Assembly (NCBI RefSeq): GCF_017498485.1
Contig: NZ_CP071795.1
Location: forward strand, 3,532,501-3,596,500
Length of the DNA stretch: 64,000 bases
Direction: 5' to 3'
Origin: Polaribacter batillariae
GTDB lineage: Bacteria > Bacteroidota > Bacteroidia > Flavobacteriales > Flavobacteriaceae
Positions 35,023 through 43,790 of this stretch are shown one piece after another; position 1 is the first letter of the stretch, and every line of letters begins with the position of its first letter. The position numbers and the translations under genes are program-made. The notes beneath the pieces are model-generated. The model was not told the DNA's origin, ran no database searches, and saw only the letters and a list, made by a program, of their open reading frames with translations.

Positions 35023-35877
35023 ATGAAAGACAAAGGATTGCACCCAAAAAACAAATTTAATAAAGGTTATAATTTTAATGAATTAATTAAAGTAAATCCA
35101 TCTTTAAAAGAATTTGTTTCGGAAAATAAATATCGAAGAACAACCATCGATTTTTCCAACCCGAAAGCGGTAAAAGAACTCAATAAAGGGTTGCTTTTTT
35201 CTTTTGATAAAATTTCTGTTTGGCATTTTCCTGATGAAAACTTATGTCCGCCAATTCCTGGGAGATTAGATTATATTCATCATTTGGCAGATGTACTTGC
35301 TGAAGAAAAAAATATAAAAATTTTAGATATTGGTACAGGAGCAACCTGTATTTATCCGCTTTTAGGAGTTTCAGAATACAATTGGAATTTTGTGGCTACA
35401 GATATCGATTTAGATTCTTTGGACACTGCACAAGATATAATTGATGATAATAATTTTACCAATAAAATTGAGTTGCGTCAGCAATTTGACGAAAACCATA
35501 TATTAAAAGGAATTATTGAAGATGGAGATTCTTTTTCGGCAACCATGTGCAATCCGCCTTTTTACAAATCTGCAGAAGAAGCACAAGGTGCAAACAAGCG
35601 TAAAAATAGAAATTTAGGCAATAATGCTGTTCGAAATTTCTCTGGAAACAACAACGAATTATGGTATGTTGGTGGCGAAAAAGCGTTTTTACACAATTAT
35701 TTATACGAAAGTTCTTTGTATAAAACGTCCAGTAAATGGTTTACAAGTTTGGTGTCTAAAAAGGAAAATGTAGAAAGTTTAGAAAAATCATCTAAAAAAT
35801 TAGGAGCAACAACATTTAAAGTAATTCCATTAAATCAAGGAAATAAAGTAACGAGAATTGTTTGTTGGAGGTTTTAG
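35023..35877 (+). CDS. rlmF: 23S rRNA (adenine(1618)-N(6))-methyltransferase
   Basis: 284-residue SAM-dependent methyltransferase modifying A1618 of 23S rRNA. KDKGLHPKNKFNKGYNFNEL at the start, the SAM loop ILDIGTGATCIYPLLG, and the catalytic NPPF in ATMCNPPFYKSAEEA are characteristic. Follows bshC in the same direction with a hairpin element between. The stop codon TAG is the first base triplet of a CAGT/GGCAGT repeat tract. Confidence 0.95.
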   Translation: MKDKGLHPKNKFNKGYNFNELIKVNPSLKEFVSENKYRRTTIDFSNPKAVKELNKGLLFSFDKISVWHFPDENLCPPIPGRLDYIHHLADVLAEEKNIKILDIGTGATCIYPLLGVSEYNWNFVATDIDLDSLDTAQDIIDDNNFTNKIELRQQFDENHILKGIIEDGDSFSATMCNPPFYKSAEEAQGANKRKNRNLGNNAVRNFSGNNNELWYVGGEKAFLHNYLYESSLYKTSSKWFTSLVSKKENVESLEKSSKKLGATTFKVIPLNQGNKVTRIVCWRF

Positions 35878-35935
35878 TAGGCAGATTTCAGTAGGCAGTT
35901 GGCAGTTGGCAGTTTTCAGTTGGCAGTCATCATCT
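35877..35935. repeat. CAGTTGGCAGT tandem-like repeat after rlmF
   Basis: GTAGGCAGATTTCAGTAGGC, then AGTTGGCAGTTGGCAGTTTT and CAGTTGGCAGTCATC. The same word family follows menB and osmC. The units are imperfect and 7-10 bases long. Confidence 0.7.
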
Positions 35936-36000
35936 GAATGAATAACAGATAATAATCTGTGAAATCTGTGTCTTTTTCTCTGTGAGTCTCTGTGAAATAA

Positions 36001-36603
36001 CTAGCTAAAAACAACATCATTTATTTTATATTTTTTGCAAACAAAATGCAAAATAGTATAGACCAACATATGCACAAAAACCAAGCAAATAAAAGCATAT
36101 AAAGGAACACCTAAGAGCTGGTAAGGCCAATAATACGTCCAAACGCCTAAATAAATGGTAATTACTTCACCAAAAGCAGGTAAAATTAAAGCCAAAATAA
36201 TAGCCAAAATAATTTTATTTTTCTGACTTTTATTTTTCAACAATGGAATTAAATTTCGCTCTAATTTGTACAAATAATGGAAAGCCAACATCCAAGCAAA
36301 AGGCAACCACAAAGGCAATTCTCTTGTAACTTCGTGATATTCCCAGTAACCATTTGCTACGCCCCAAGTTTCACCAACAATTCCACCAAAGCCAGTTAAA
36401 AGCATTCCTGCTAAGAGCAACCAATTTTTATTAGTTTTCGGTTTTATAATCTCTTTGTAAATATTATGAATGATTTTTAGAATTAATATTACAGCAATAA
36501 TTGCATCATATTGTTTTAACAAACCAATTAAAACAGCAGCAACAATCAATTTTACAAGCGCTTTTAAAATTTCTATGGAAAATTGTTTTTTGTTAGTGAT
36601 CAA
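36001..36603 (-). CDS. Hypothetical multi-pass membrane protein
   Basis: A 200-residue integral membrane protein with about six hydrophobic segments (for example VKLIVAAVLIGLLKQY, WLLLAGMLLTGFGGIVGE, IILAIILALILPAFGEVITI). The only plausible start is TTG at 36603; an in-frame stop lies just upstream and the next Met is near residue 67. GETWGVANGYWEYHEVTREL and GVWTYYWPYQLLGVPLYAF resemble uncharacterised carotenoid-cluster-type membrane proteins, but I do not assign a function. Confidence 0.65.
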   Translation of the reverse strand: MITNKKQFSIEILKALVKLIVAAVLIGLLKQYDAIIAVILILKIIHNIYKEIIKPKTNKNWLLLAGMLLTGFGGIVGETWGVANGYWEYHEVTRELPLWLPFAWMLAFHYLYKLERNLIPLLKNKSQKNKIILAIILALILPAFGEVITIYLGVWTYYWPYQLLGVPLYAFICLVFVHMLVYTILHFVCKKYKINDVVFS

Positions 36604-36731
36604 AATTTAGACAAAAGGGTTTACTCAAAACTTTTGCAAAAGTACTATTTTTTTATCCCTAAAATTACCAATGTATATTTATTTCTGTATCTTCATTTAT
36701 TAAAAAAAAAGACAAGAAATTTACATTGTTT

Positions 36732-38240
36732 ATGAAAATAAGTCAATTATTTTACAAGAAAATTTTAATTGTAATTACAATTCTTGCGATTCTTTTATTC
36801 GGAATTAATTTTTACACAAAAAAGAAAATAGAGAATGTTATTCAGCAAAAATTTTCGGAAAAAGGCTTTGAATATTCTGGAGAAATTTCTGTAAATGTTT
36901 TGTTTGGAAATGTATCTATTGACAATATAGAAATTTCGAAAGACAGTTTAAAGTTAAAATCAAAAGAAATTTCTATAAACGATTTTTCTTATTATTCTTT
37001 TTTGGTAAATAATAAAATTTCAATAGGAAAAGTTAAAGTCAATTCTTCTTCAATTGAAGGGAATTTGCCAAAAGAAACTTCAAAACCAACTTCAGAAAAC
37101 GATACACTTCAACATAAAAAAGAAGAGATTTTTATAAAATCAATAATTGTAAATAAATTGAATGTTTCTGTTGTAGATGCAAAATCTCATCCCATAAAAA
37201 TGGCAAATATCAATTTAGAAATTACAAATTTCGATTTATCTGAAAACAATCATAAAAAAATCCCTTTTTCTTATGATGCTGTTTTTTTAGAAATAAACAA
37301 TTTCGAGAAAAAAACATCAGAAGTGCAAGCGATAAAATTTAAGAAATTCGAATTTAAAAATAACGATATTCTTATCGATAGCTTGCAAATTGTGCCTTTA
37401 AAATCGAGAAAGAATTACATTTATCATGTTCCTTACGAGAAAGAATTGTTAGACTTGGTTGCCAAACGAATTAAAATCTCGGATTTTAAAATCGAAGAGA
37501 AGCCTAGTTTGTCTTTTACAGCCAATAACATATTCGTAGATAGTGTTTTTTTTAATTTGTATTTAAATGCTTCATTTTTAGAAGCTTCCAAAAAATTTAA
37601 ACCTTTGTACAGTAAAAATTTACGTGATTTACCGTTTCTTATTGATGTAAAAAATTTAGACATTAAAAACTCTAAATTAATTTACGAAGAACAAACAAAG
37701 AAAAATAGTAAACCTGGTATTTTAGTTTTTGATGAGTTGAATGCTCAAATAAAAAACATTAATAATAACGACTCCAAAACAGAAAAATTAACAGTTGCAA
37801 ACATTCAAACGAAGTTTATGAAGAGTTCTCCTCTTAAAATAAAATGGACGTTCGATATCAACAATAAAAACGACGATTTTAGAATTACTGGAAGCTTGTT
37901 TAATGTGAATTCTAAAAATATGAGTTCCTTTATTTTACCAGCGTATAATGTAAAAATGGATGGTTATATTCATAAAATGTTCTTCGATTTTGAAGGGAAT
38001 AACTTCGTTTCTAGCGGAAAACTAAATCTCGATTTTAAAAATTTTAGCATTAAAATTTTAGATGATCAGAAAAAGAAAAAGAAGTTTTTAAGTTGGTTGG
38101 CGAATTTATTTGTAAAAGATACTTCTAAAAACGGAATGGTAAAAACCAAAGTAGAAGAATTAGAAAGAGACAAAACAAAGTCTTTTTGGAATTATTTCTG
38201 GAAAAATATCGAAAAAGGGTTGCAGAAATCTCTTATTTAA
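36732..38240 (+). CDS. Hypothetical AsmA/DUF748-like envelope protein
   Basis: 502 residues from the ATG at 36732 (a TTG two codons upstream also opens the frame). One N-terminal membrane anchor (about 10-26, ILIVITILAILLFGINFY) is followed by a long beta-rich periplasmic region with repeated short strands (FGNVSIDNIEISKDSLKLKS, KISDFKIEEKPSLSFTANNI), the layout of AsmA-like bridge or tether proteins. Lys and Asn content is high. The C-terminal 60 residues are basic. Ends just before a bidirectional hairpin. Family placement is by architecture only. Confidence 0.6.
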   Translation: MKISQLFYKKILIVITILAILLFGINFYTKKKIENVIQQKFSEKGFEYSGEISVNVLFGNVSIDNIEISKDSLKLKSKEISINDFSYYSFLVNNKISIGKVKVNSSSIEGNLPKETSKPTSENDTLQHKKEEIFIKSIIVNKLNVSVVDAKSHPIKMANINLEITNFDLSENNHKKIPFSYDAVFLEINNFEKKTSEVQAIKFKKFEFKNNDILIDSLQIVPLKSRKNYIYHVPYEKELLDLVAKRIKISDFKIEEKPSLSFTANNIFVDSVFFNLYLNASFLEASKKFKPLYSKNLRDLPFLIDVKNLDIKNSKLIYEEQTKKNSKPGILVFDELNAQIKNINNNDSKTEKLTVANIQTKFMKSSPLKIKWTFDINNKNDDFRITGSLFNVNSKNMSSFILPAYNVKMDGYIHKMFFDFEGNNFVSSGKLNLDFKNFSIKILDDQKKKKKFLSWLANLFVKDTSKNGMVKTKVEELERDKTKSFWNYFWKNIEKGLQKSLI

Positions 38241-38248
38241 AAAGAAAA

Positions 38249-38271
38249 AACCGAAGCAATTTGCTTCGGTT
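38249..38271 (-). terminator. Hairpin between AsmA-like and LysM genes
   Basis: AACCGAAGCA, loop ATT, TGCTTCGGTT. The minus side continues into a T-rich run, so it should terminate the LysM gene. It may also weakly end the convergent gene. Confidence 0.8.
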
Positions 38272-38295
38272 CCAATATGCTAAAAAAGTAAGTTT

Positions 38296-38670
38296 CTATA
38301 AATTAGGAATTACTAATTCTTGTCCTGGATGAATGACATCTGGGTTTTTTAAGATGTTTCCATTTGCTTTAAATATTTCTGTGTATTTCGAAGCATTTCC
38401 ATAATATTGTTTTGCAATTTTACCCAAAGTTTCTCCTTTTTCTACTGTATGTCTTGCAAAAACAGAATCGTCTTCTACTTTAATATCTGCAACAATATCA
38501 GTTGGGTTTTCGCCACCAACTTTTTTAATTTCGTCCCAAATTAAGTTTTTTTCATAAGGTGTTTTCGCAGTTCCCCAAACTTTTAACTGTCCGTTTTCTT
38601 CTTTAACATCACCATCTTTAATATTTAATTGTTCTCCTAAATCTAAAACACTTTGGTATTTTGCTCTCAT
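38296..38670 (-). CDS. LysM domain protein (YgaU/Kbp-like)
   Basis: 124 residues without a signal peptide. The N-terminal part (about 8-65, YQSVLDLGEQLNIKDGDVKE) looks like a BON-type domain, and the C-terminal part is a LysM domain (about 73-122, HTVEKGETLGKIAKQYYGNA, then NPDVIHPGQELVIPNL). This is the layout of E. coli Kbp/YgaU, a cytoplasmic potassium-binding protein; whether this one binds potassium or peptidoglycan is open. Flanked on both sides by intrinsic terminators, so it is a single-gene unit. Confidence 0.82.
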   Translation of the reverse strand: MRAKYQSVLDLGEQLNIKDGDVKEENGQLKVWGTAKTPYEKNLIWDEIKKVGGENPTDIVADIKVEDDSVFARHTVEKGETLGKIAKQYYGNASKYTEIFKANGNILKNPDVIHPGQELVIPNL

Positions 38671-38716
38671 TTTTAATTCTTTTTTTTAATTGTTAAATAA
38701 TCTTAAAGATACAAAA

Positions 38717-38743
38717 AAAACCGAAACAATTTATTTCGGTTTT
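38717..38743 (-). terminator. Intrinsic terminator downstream of lpdA
   Basis: On the minus strand AAAACCGAAA, a 7-base loop, TTTCGGTTTT and further T residues. It lies 67 bases after the lpdA stop and before the LysM gene start. Confidence 0.8.
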
Positions 38744-38809
38744 CGATAAATGTATCTATTTTCTCGTTGAAATTATTTTAATGTATTATAAAATCAAGAT
38801 TTTTTTATT

Positions 38810-40198
38810 TTACAAATGAATTACTTCGTCATAAGCATCTGCAACCGCTTCCATTACAGCTTCACTCATGGTTGGGTGTGGGTGAATGGCTTTTAAGACT
38901 TCATGCCCAGTGGTTTCTAATTTACGACCTAAAACTGCTTCGGCAATCATATCTGTAACTCCAGCACCAATCATATGACAACCTAACCATTCGCCATATT
39001 TTGCATCAAAAATTACTTTTACAAAACCATCTGGAGTTCCAGCTGCTTTTGCTTTTCCAGATGCAGAAAATGGAAATTTACCAACTTTTAATTCGTAACC
39101 AGCTTCTTTTGCTTTTGCTTCAGTCATACCAACAGATGCAATTTCTGGAGTTGCATAGGTACAACCAGGAACGTTTCCATAATCAATAGGTTCTGTATGT
39201 AAACCTGCTAATTTTTCAACACAAGTAATTCCTTCAGCAGAAGCAACGTGTGCCAAAGCTTGTCCAGGAACTACGTCTCCAATGGCATAATAACCAGGAA
39301 TATTTGTTTGGTAGTAATCGTTTACCAAAATTTTATCTCTATCTACAATAATACCAACATCTTCCAAACCAATATTTTCGATGTTCGATTTAATTCCAAC
39401 TGCCGATAATAAAATATCTGCCTCTAAAGTTTCTTCGCCTTTTTTGGTTTTTACAGTGGCAACAACACCTTCGCCAGAAGTATCTACAGATTCTACCGAA
39501 GAATTTGTCATTACTTTAATACCTGCTTTTTTAATAGAACGTTCAAATTGTTTCGAGATGTCTATATCTTCTACAGGCACTACATTTGGCATATATTCTA
39601 CAATCGTAACCTCAGTTCCCATCGCATTGTAAAAATGCGCAAACTCAACACCAATTGCACCAGAACCTACCACAATCATAGATTTTGGTTGGTTTTCTAA
39701 ACTCATTGCTTGTCTGTAACCAATTACTTTTTTACCATCTTGAGGCAAGTTAGGCAATTCACGAGAACGCGCACCAGTGGCAATAATAATATTATCTGCA
39801 CTGTATTCTGTTACAGTTCCGTCTTCAGCAGTAACATCTACTTTTTTACCTGTTTTTATTTTTCCAAAACCGTTTATAATATCAATTTTATTTTTTTTCA
39901 TTAAAAACGCAACACCTTTGCTCATACCATCTGCAACACCACGACTTCTTTTTATTACAGCTTCAAAATCTTTATCAATCGCTTCTGCTTTTAAACCATA
40001 CTCATCTACATGTTTTAAATAATCGTAAACCTGTGCCGATTTTAACAAAGCTTTTGTTGGGATACACCCCCAATTTAAGCAAATTCCACCTAAAGATTCC
40101 TTTTCTACAATCGCAACTTTAAAACCTAATTGAGAGGCTCTAATTCCAGTCACATAACCTCCAGGGCCACTTCCAATAATAATGATGTCGTATTTCAT
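38810..40198 (-). CDS. lpdA: Dihydrolipoyl dehydrogenase
   Basis: FAD/NAD flavoprotein (E3) of the 2-oxoacid dehydrogenase complexes and glycine cleavage. In 462 residues: FAD loop IIIGSGPGGYVTGIRASQLG, redox disulfide GGICLNWGCIPTK (CxxxxC), NAD loop VVGSGAIGVEFA and the C-terminal active-site HPHPTMSEA with the catalytic His. The length and the CLNWGC form are normal for Bacteroidota E3. Upstream lies family A copy A5, downstream a terminator. Functionally linked to lipA at 52-53 kb, which makes lipoate. Confidence 0.97.
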   Translation of the reverse strand: MKYDIIIIGSGPGGYVTGIRASQLGFKVAIVEKESLGGICLNWGCIPTKALLKSAQVYDYLKHVDEYGLKAEAIDKDFEAVIKRSRGVADGMSKGVAFLMKKNKIDIINGFGKIKTGKKVDVTAEDGTVTEYSADNIIIATGARSRELPNLPQDGKKVIGYRQAMSLENQPKSMIVVGSGAIGVEFAHFYNAMGTEVTIVEYMPNVVPVEDIDISKQFERSIKKAGIKVMTNSSVESVDTSGEGVVATVKTKKGEETLEADILLSAVGIKSNIENIGLEDVGIIVDRDKILVNDYYQTNIPGYYAIGDVVPGQALAHVASAEGITCVEKLAGLHTEPIDYGNVPGCTYATPEIASVGMTEAKAKEAGYELKVGKFPFSASGKAKAAGTPDGFVKVIFDAKYGEWLGCHMIGAGVTDMIAEAVLGRKLETTGHEVLKAIHPHPTMSEAVMEAVADAYDEVIHL

Positions 40199-40216
40199 TC
40201 TTTTATATTTTAATGA

Positions 40217-40368
40217 TTTGGGCGTTTTAACGGGCTTTCCATTATATCTTTTTTTTTATGCTGAACTTGTTTTAGTATCTCATCTATTCAAACCAATTTC
40301 TTCTTTAAAAGAAATATTGAATAATTTTATAAAAAAAAAGGATGCCATTTCAATCCCTAACGCGTGCT
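40217..40368 (-). repeat. Family A composite element, copy A5, between lpdA and argS
   Basis: In minus orientation: CGTTAGGGATTGAAATGGCA, TCCTTTTTTTTT, a loop with ATTCAATATTTCTTTTAAAG and GAGATACTAAAACAAGTTC, AGCAT plus A-run plus GATATAATGGAAAGCCCGTT, AAAACGCCC. The loop matches that of A1, so A1 and A5 share one nested insert type. Confidence 0.8.
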
Positions 40369-40426
40369 AATTTACTAACTTTTGTTCTTACAGCCAACTG
40401 CATGCTTTTTAACGGCCAACTTATTT

Positions 40427-42211
40427 TTACATTCTCTCTGGAACATCGATTCCTAATAAAGAAAATGCTTGTTTTATAGTATCAGCTACTTTTTTAGATA
40501 ACCGAACTCTAAATACTTTTTTATCTTGATTATCTTCTCCTAAAATAGGCACATTTTGGTAAAATGAATTAAATTCCTTTACCAAATCGTACGTATAATT
40601 GGCAATAATTGCTGGCGAATAATTGGTAGCCGCTTGCTGAATCGTTTCAGGAAATAACTCCAATTGTTTCAATAATTCTTTCTCTTTTTCGTGTAGAGAT
40701 ATCTCGACTTCGCTCGATATAACATTGTAATTAAAATCTGCTTTTCTAATGATAGATTGAATTCTTGCATAAGTATATTGTATAAAAGGTCCCGTATTTC
40801 CTTGAAAATCTACAGAATTTTTTGGGTCAAATAAAATTCTTTTTTTCGGATCCACTTTTAAAACAAAATATTTTAAAGCACCCAAACCTATGGTTTTGTA
40901 TAACTCAGCTTTTTCTTCGTCAGAATACCCATCTAATTTTCCTAATTCTTCCGATATTTCTTTGGCTGTAGCTGTCATTTCTACCATTAAATCATCAGCA
41001 TCTACCACAGTTCCTTCTCTCGATTTCATTTTTCCAGAAGGTAAATCTACCATTCCGTAACTTAAATGATGCAATTGTTTTGCCCAATCAAACCCTAATT
41101 TCTTTAATATTAAAAACAAAACTTGAAAATGATAATCTTGCTCATTTCCAACAGTATATACCATGCCACCTACGTCTGGAAAATCTTTTACACGTTGTAT
41201 GGCTGTTCCAATATCTTGCGTCATATAAACAGCTGTTCCGTCTGCACGCAATACAATTTTTTCATCTAATCCATCATCTGTTAAATCGCACCAAACAGAA
41301 CCATCTTCTTTTTTATAGAAAACACCTTTTTCTAACCCTTGTGCAACTACATCTTTTCCTAATAAATAAGTGTCGCTTTCGTAATATAACGTATCAAAAT
41401 TTACACCCATGTTTTTGTAAGTAACATCAAAACCGTTGTAAACCCAATTGTTCATGGTTTTCCACAAGTCAACGACTTGAGGTTTTTCATTTTCCCAATC
41501 TTGAAGCATTTTTTGAGCCTCCAATAAAAGAGGGGCTTGTTTTTTTGCTTCTTCCTCTGTTTTTCCTTCGGCAATTAATTGAGCGATTTCCTTTTTATAT
41601 TCTTGGTCGAATTTTACGTAGTAATTTCCAACCAATTTATCGCCTTTTAAACCCGTATTTTCTGGAGTTTCTCCATTCCCAAATTTTTCCCAAGCCAACA
41701 TCGATTTACAAATATGAATTCCTCTATCGTTAATAATTTGGGTTTTATACACTTTTTTACCTGCTGCTTTTATAATTTCGGCAACAGAATAGCCTAACAA
41801 ATTATTACGAACATGCCCTAAGTGTAAAGGTTTGTTGGTGTTTGGCGAAGAATATTCTACCATTACAGCTTTTTCATCCGCCTTTGGCGAAACAAAACCA
41901 AATGTTGCATCATTATAAATCGTATTGAAGAGTTTTGTGTAAAAACCATCGTTAATTACCAAGTTTAAAAAACCTTTTACAACATTGTAATGGGTAATTT
42001 CTGGAACATTTTCAACAACATATTTTCCTAAATCTTCTCCTATTTGAACTGGATTTCCTTTTTTGTAGCGCAACATTGGAAAAACGACGACTGTAATATC
42101 TCCTTCGAATTCTTTTCTGGTTGCTTGAAATTCCACAGTAGGAATTTCTACGTTATATAATGCTAAAAAACCTTCTTTTACTTTGGTTTCTATGGTGTTT
42201 TGAATATTCAT
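40427..42211 (-). CDS. argS: Arginine-tRNA ligase
   Basis: Class I aminoacyl-tRNA synthetase charging tRNA-Arg. The 594 residues have the N-terminal Add1 domain, HLGHVRN (HIGH motif, 130-136), the KMSKS counterpart in SGKMKSREGTVV and a C-terminal DALR anticodon domain ending LLGIDVPERM. Residues 498-505 (ISSEVEIS) are encoded by TCGAGCGAAGTCGAGATATC, a short copy of the dispersed palindrome family, located just before the DALR domain. Single gene. Confidence 0.96.
   Translation of the reverse strand: MNIQNTIETKVKEGFLALYNVEIPTVEFQATRKEFEGDITVVVFPMLRYKKGNPVQIGEDLGKYVVENVPEITHYNVVKGFLNLVINDGFYTKLFNTIYNDATFGFVSPKADEKAVMVEYSSPNTNKPLHLGHVRNNLLGYSVAEIIKAAGKKVYKTQIINDRGIHICKSMLAWEKFGNGETPENTGLKGDKLVGNYYVKFDQEYKKEIAQLIAEGKTEEEAKKQAPLLLEAQKMLQDWENEKPQVVDLWKTMNNWVYNGFDVTYKNMGVNFDTLYYESDTYLLGKDVVAQGLEKGVFYKKEDGSVWCDLTDDGLDEKIVLRADGTAVYMTQDIGTAIQRVKDFPDVGGMVYTVGNEQDYHFQVLFLILKKLGFDWAKQLHHLSYGMVDLPSGKMKSREGTVVDADDLMVEMTATAKEISEELGKLDGYSDEEKAELYKTIGLGALKYFVLKVDPKKRILFDPKNSVDFQGNTGPFIQYTYARIQSIIRKADFNYNVISSEVEISLHEKEKELLKQLELFPETIQQAATNYSPAIIANYTYDLVKEFNSFYQNVPILGEDNQDKKVFRVRLSKKVADTIKQAFSLLGIDVPERM
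40696..40728 (-). repeat. Short palindromic repeat word in frame inside argS
   Basis: On the minus strand the sequence around ATATCGAGCGAAGTCGAGAT encodes ISSEVEIS (about residues 498-505). TCGAGCGAAGTCGA is the core word of the intergenic element family (compare TCGAGCGCAGTCGA at 34962 and 59998). Confidence 0.6.
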
Positions 42212-42319
42212 TTACGTTCGAAAATTGAGTTGCAAAACTAAGAATTTTATTGGTTTTTTTTGGTACTTAATGAATTGTATTTTTTGTGGAAAGTGTTTTT
42301 TTAAATTTTTTGCAAATAA

Positions 42320-42350
42320 AACCTCACAAGTTTTAAAAACCTGTGAGGTT
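42320..42350. repeat. Inverted repeat, CCTCACAGGTTTT family (copy 2)
   Basis: AACCTCACAAGTTTT, one base, AAAACCTGTGAGGTT: 15-base arms with one mismatch. It lies between the end of the DUF4143-type ATPase gene and the start of argS. Same element as 15266-15296. Confidence 0.75.
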
Positions 42351-42389
42351 TACTAATTTTAATTTTTAATATTTAAACAAATAAACATT

Positions 42390-43532
42390 TTACAAAATAA
42401 AATCTAAATAATTTTCTTTAGTAATCACATCAAAACTTGCATCTGTGTAGGCTTTATTAAAAGCTGTAGGAATTTTTACTTTTTTATATGTATTCCATTT
42501 AAACTCAAAAGCATTTAGTTTTTCTGCTTTTTCCTCTAACCAATCTAGTTCTTGTTGGTCATAAGTTCTCCAAAAATAATTGTTAGCAACTTTTCTTTGG
42601 TATTCTTGTTTTTTTAAACGCTCTACAATGAGATAATTTTCCCAAATCTGTCCAACATCATTTCTGTTTTGTAAAAGATTAAAGTTTTTAATTAATGCAT
42701 TTCTAATACCAACATCATAAAAATACCATTTACTCGATTTTGTAACCTCTTTTCTTAGATTTTTACTAAATCCCTCAACCTTAAAAACTACAAATACTTT
42801 GGCTAGTAAATCTAAATAACTTTCAACTGTATTTTTAGAAATTTGAAGCTGATTCCCCAATTCACTCAAAGAAACTTCATTGCCTACCTGAAAAGCCAAC
42901 AATCTAAGTAAGTTGTAAATTTTATCTGCTTTTTTTATATTTTGGAATATTAAAATGTCTTTTAACAAGTAATCATTTATAATTTCATATAAATATTCTT
43001 CTTTTTCTTGCCAATTATCTAAATGAACCAACTCTGGATATCCTCCAAAAAGTAATCTTTCTTCTAATTTTTCTGAAGTAATTTTATAATTTTCGTATTT
43101 AGAAAACTCTATCTGACTTAATGGATACATAAAAATTGTGTATTTTCTACCCACTAAAGGTTCGCCTAATTGATTGTTTAAATCGAACATAGAACTACCA
43201 GTAACAATTATTTTTATGCCATTAATCTCATCTATAATTAATTTTAAAATAAAACCAATATTAGGTATGTGTTGCGCTTCATCAATGGCTAATAAATCAA
43301 TGTTTTTTAATAAACGCTTATAATTTGCTACACTTCTTCTGGCTAATAATTCAACGTCATCTAAATCTTCACCATTTAATTTTAAAACTTTAGTAGCAGC
43401 AAAATTAGCAATGTATTTTTTTATAAACCTTGTTTTTCCAACACGTCTTGCGCCTACTAATAAAATTACTTTGTTTGGTTGAGCTTTTTTGTTAACTAGA
43501 TTAATTACAGCTCTTTCTATCTCTTTTTTCAT
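42390..43532 (-). CDS. AAA-type ATPase with DUF4143-like C-terminal domain
   Basis: 380 residues of the widespread orphan ATPase family (PF13173 AAA_14 plus DUF4143). Walker A GARRVGKTRF is near residue 27, Walker B in LLAIDEAQHI, a sensor in IIVTGSSMFDL, a winged-helix-like part near 215-250 (LGNQLQISKNTVESYLDLLA), and a nuclease-like C-terminus (YFWRTYDQQELDWLEE, then FEFKWN) resembling a PD-(D/E)XK core. Often strain-variable and suspected to be mobile or defence-linked. Directly upstream lie three 32-base tandem units with palindromic centres. Function unknown. Confidence 0.85.
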   Translation of the reverse strand: MKKEIERAVINLVNKKAQPNKVILLVGARRVGKTRFIKKYIANFAATKVLKLNGEDLDDVELLARRSVANYKRLLKNIDLLAIDEAQHIPNIGFILKLIIDEINGIKIIVTGSSMFDLNNQLGEPLVGRKYTIFMYPLSQIEFSKYENYKITSEKLEERLLFGGYPELVHLDNWQEKEEYLYEIINDYLLKDILIFQNIKKADKIYNLLRLLAFQVGNEVSLSELGNQLQISKNTVESYLDLLAKVFVVFKVEGFSKNLRKEVTKSSKWYFYDVGIRNALIKNFNLLQNRNDVGQIWENYLIVERLKKQEYQRKVANNYFWRTYDQQELDWLEEKAEKLNAFEFKWNTYKKVKIPTAFNKAYTDASFDVITKENYLDFIL

Positions 43533-43562
43533 TTTACAAAGATATAAAATATTTATAAAATT

Positions 43563-43650
43563 GACTGTATTTATATTAATACAGTCTTTTCACTGACTGT
43601 ATTAACGTTAATTCAGTTTTTTTACTGACTGTATTTGCATAGATATAGTT
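43563..43650. repeat. Three tandem 32-base units with palindromic cores (likely operators)
   Basis: GACTGTATT recurs at 43563, 43595 and 43627, an exact 32-base period. In unit one it closes as AATACAGTC, giving a 24-base palindrome. Unit two is ACTGTATTAACGTTAATTCA plus GT, nearly a perfect palindrome. Unit three is degenerate (ATATAGTT). The array lies 31 bases upstream of the ATPase ATG on the other strand and 141 bases before the YkgJ gene. Too few and too regular for CRISPR; looks like repeated protein-binding sites. Confidence 0.75.
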
Positions 43651-43790
43651 AATTATAAAGCTTTGTTTGTGTTAAATTAGTCTTTTTTATAAAACAATTA
43701 TTAAGTAATACACCCAATAAAATTATAAATATTCATTTTAAAGAGTATAAAAATCAATCTTTTTTGATCATAAAATTGTAATTTTACCAT

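Noticed and set aside
40182-40370. Plus-strand open frame between lpdA and argS
   Set aside because: It is a reading of the family A element A5 on the other strand, with no family resemblance.
43563-43650. Short CRISPR-like array
   Set aside because: The 32-base units are contiguous with no distinct spacers, only three copies exist, and no cas gene is near.
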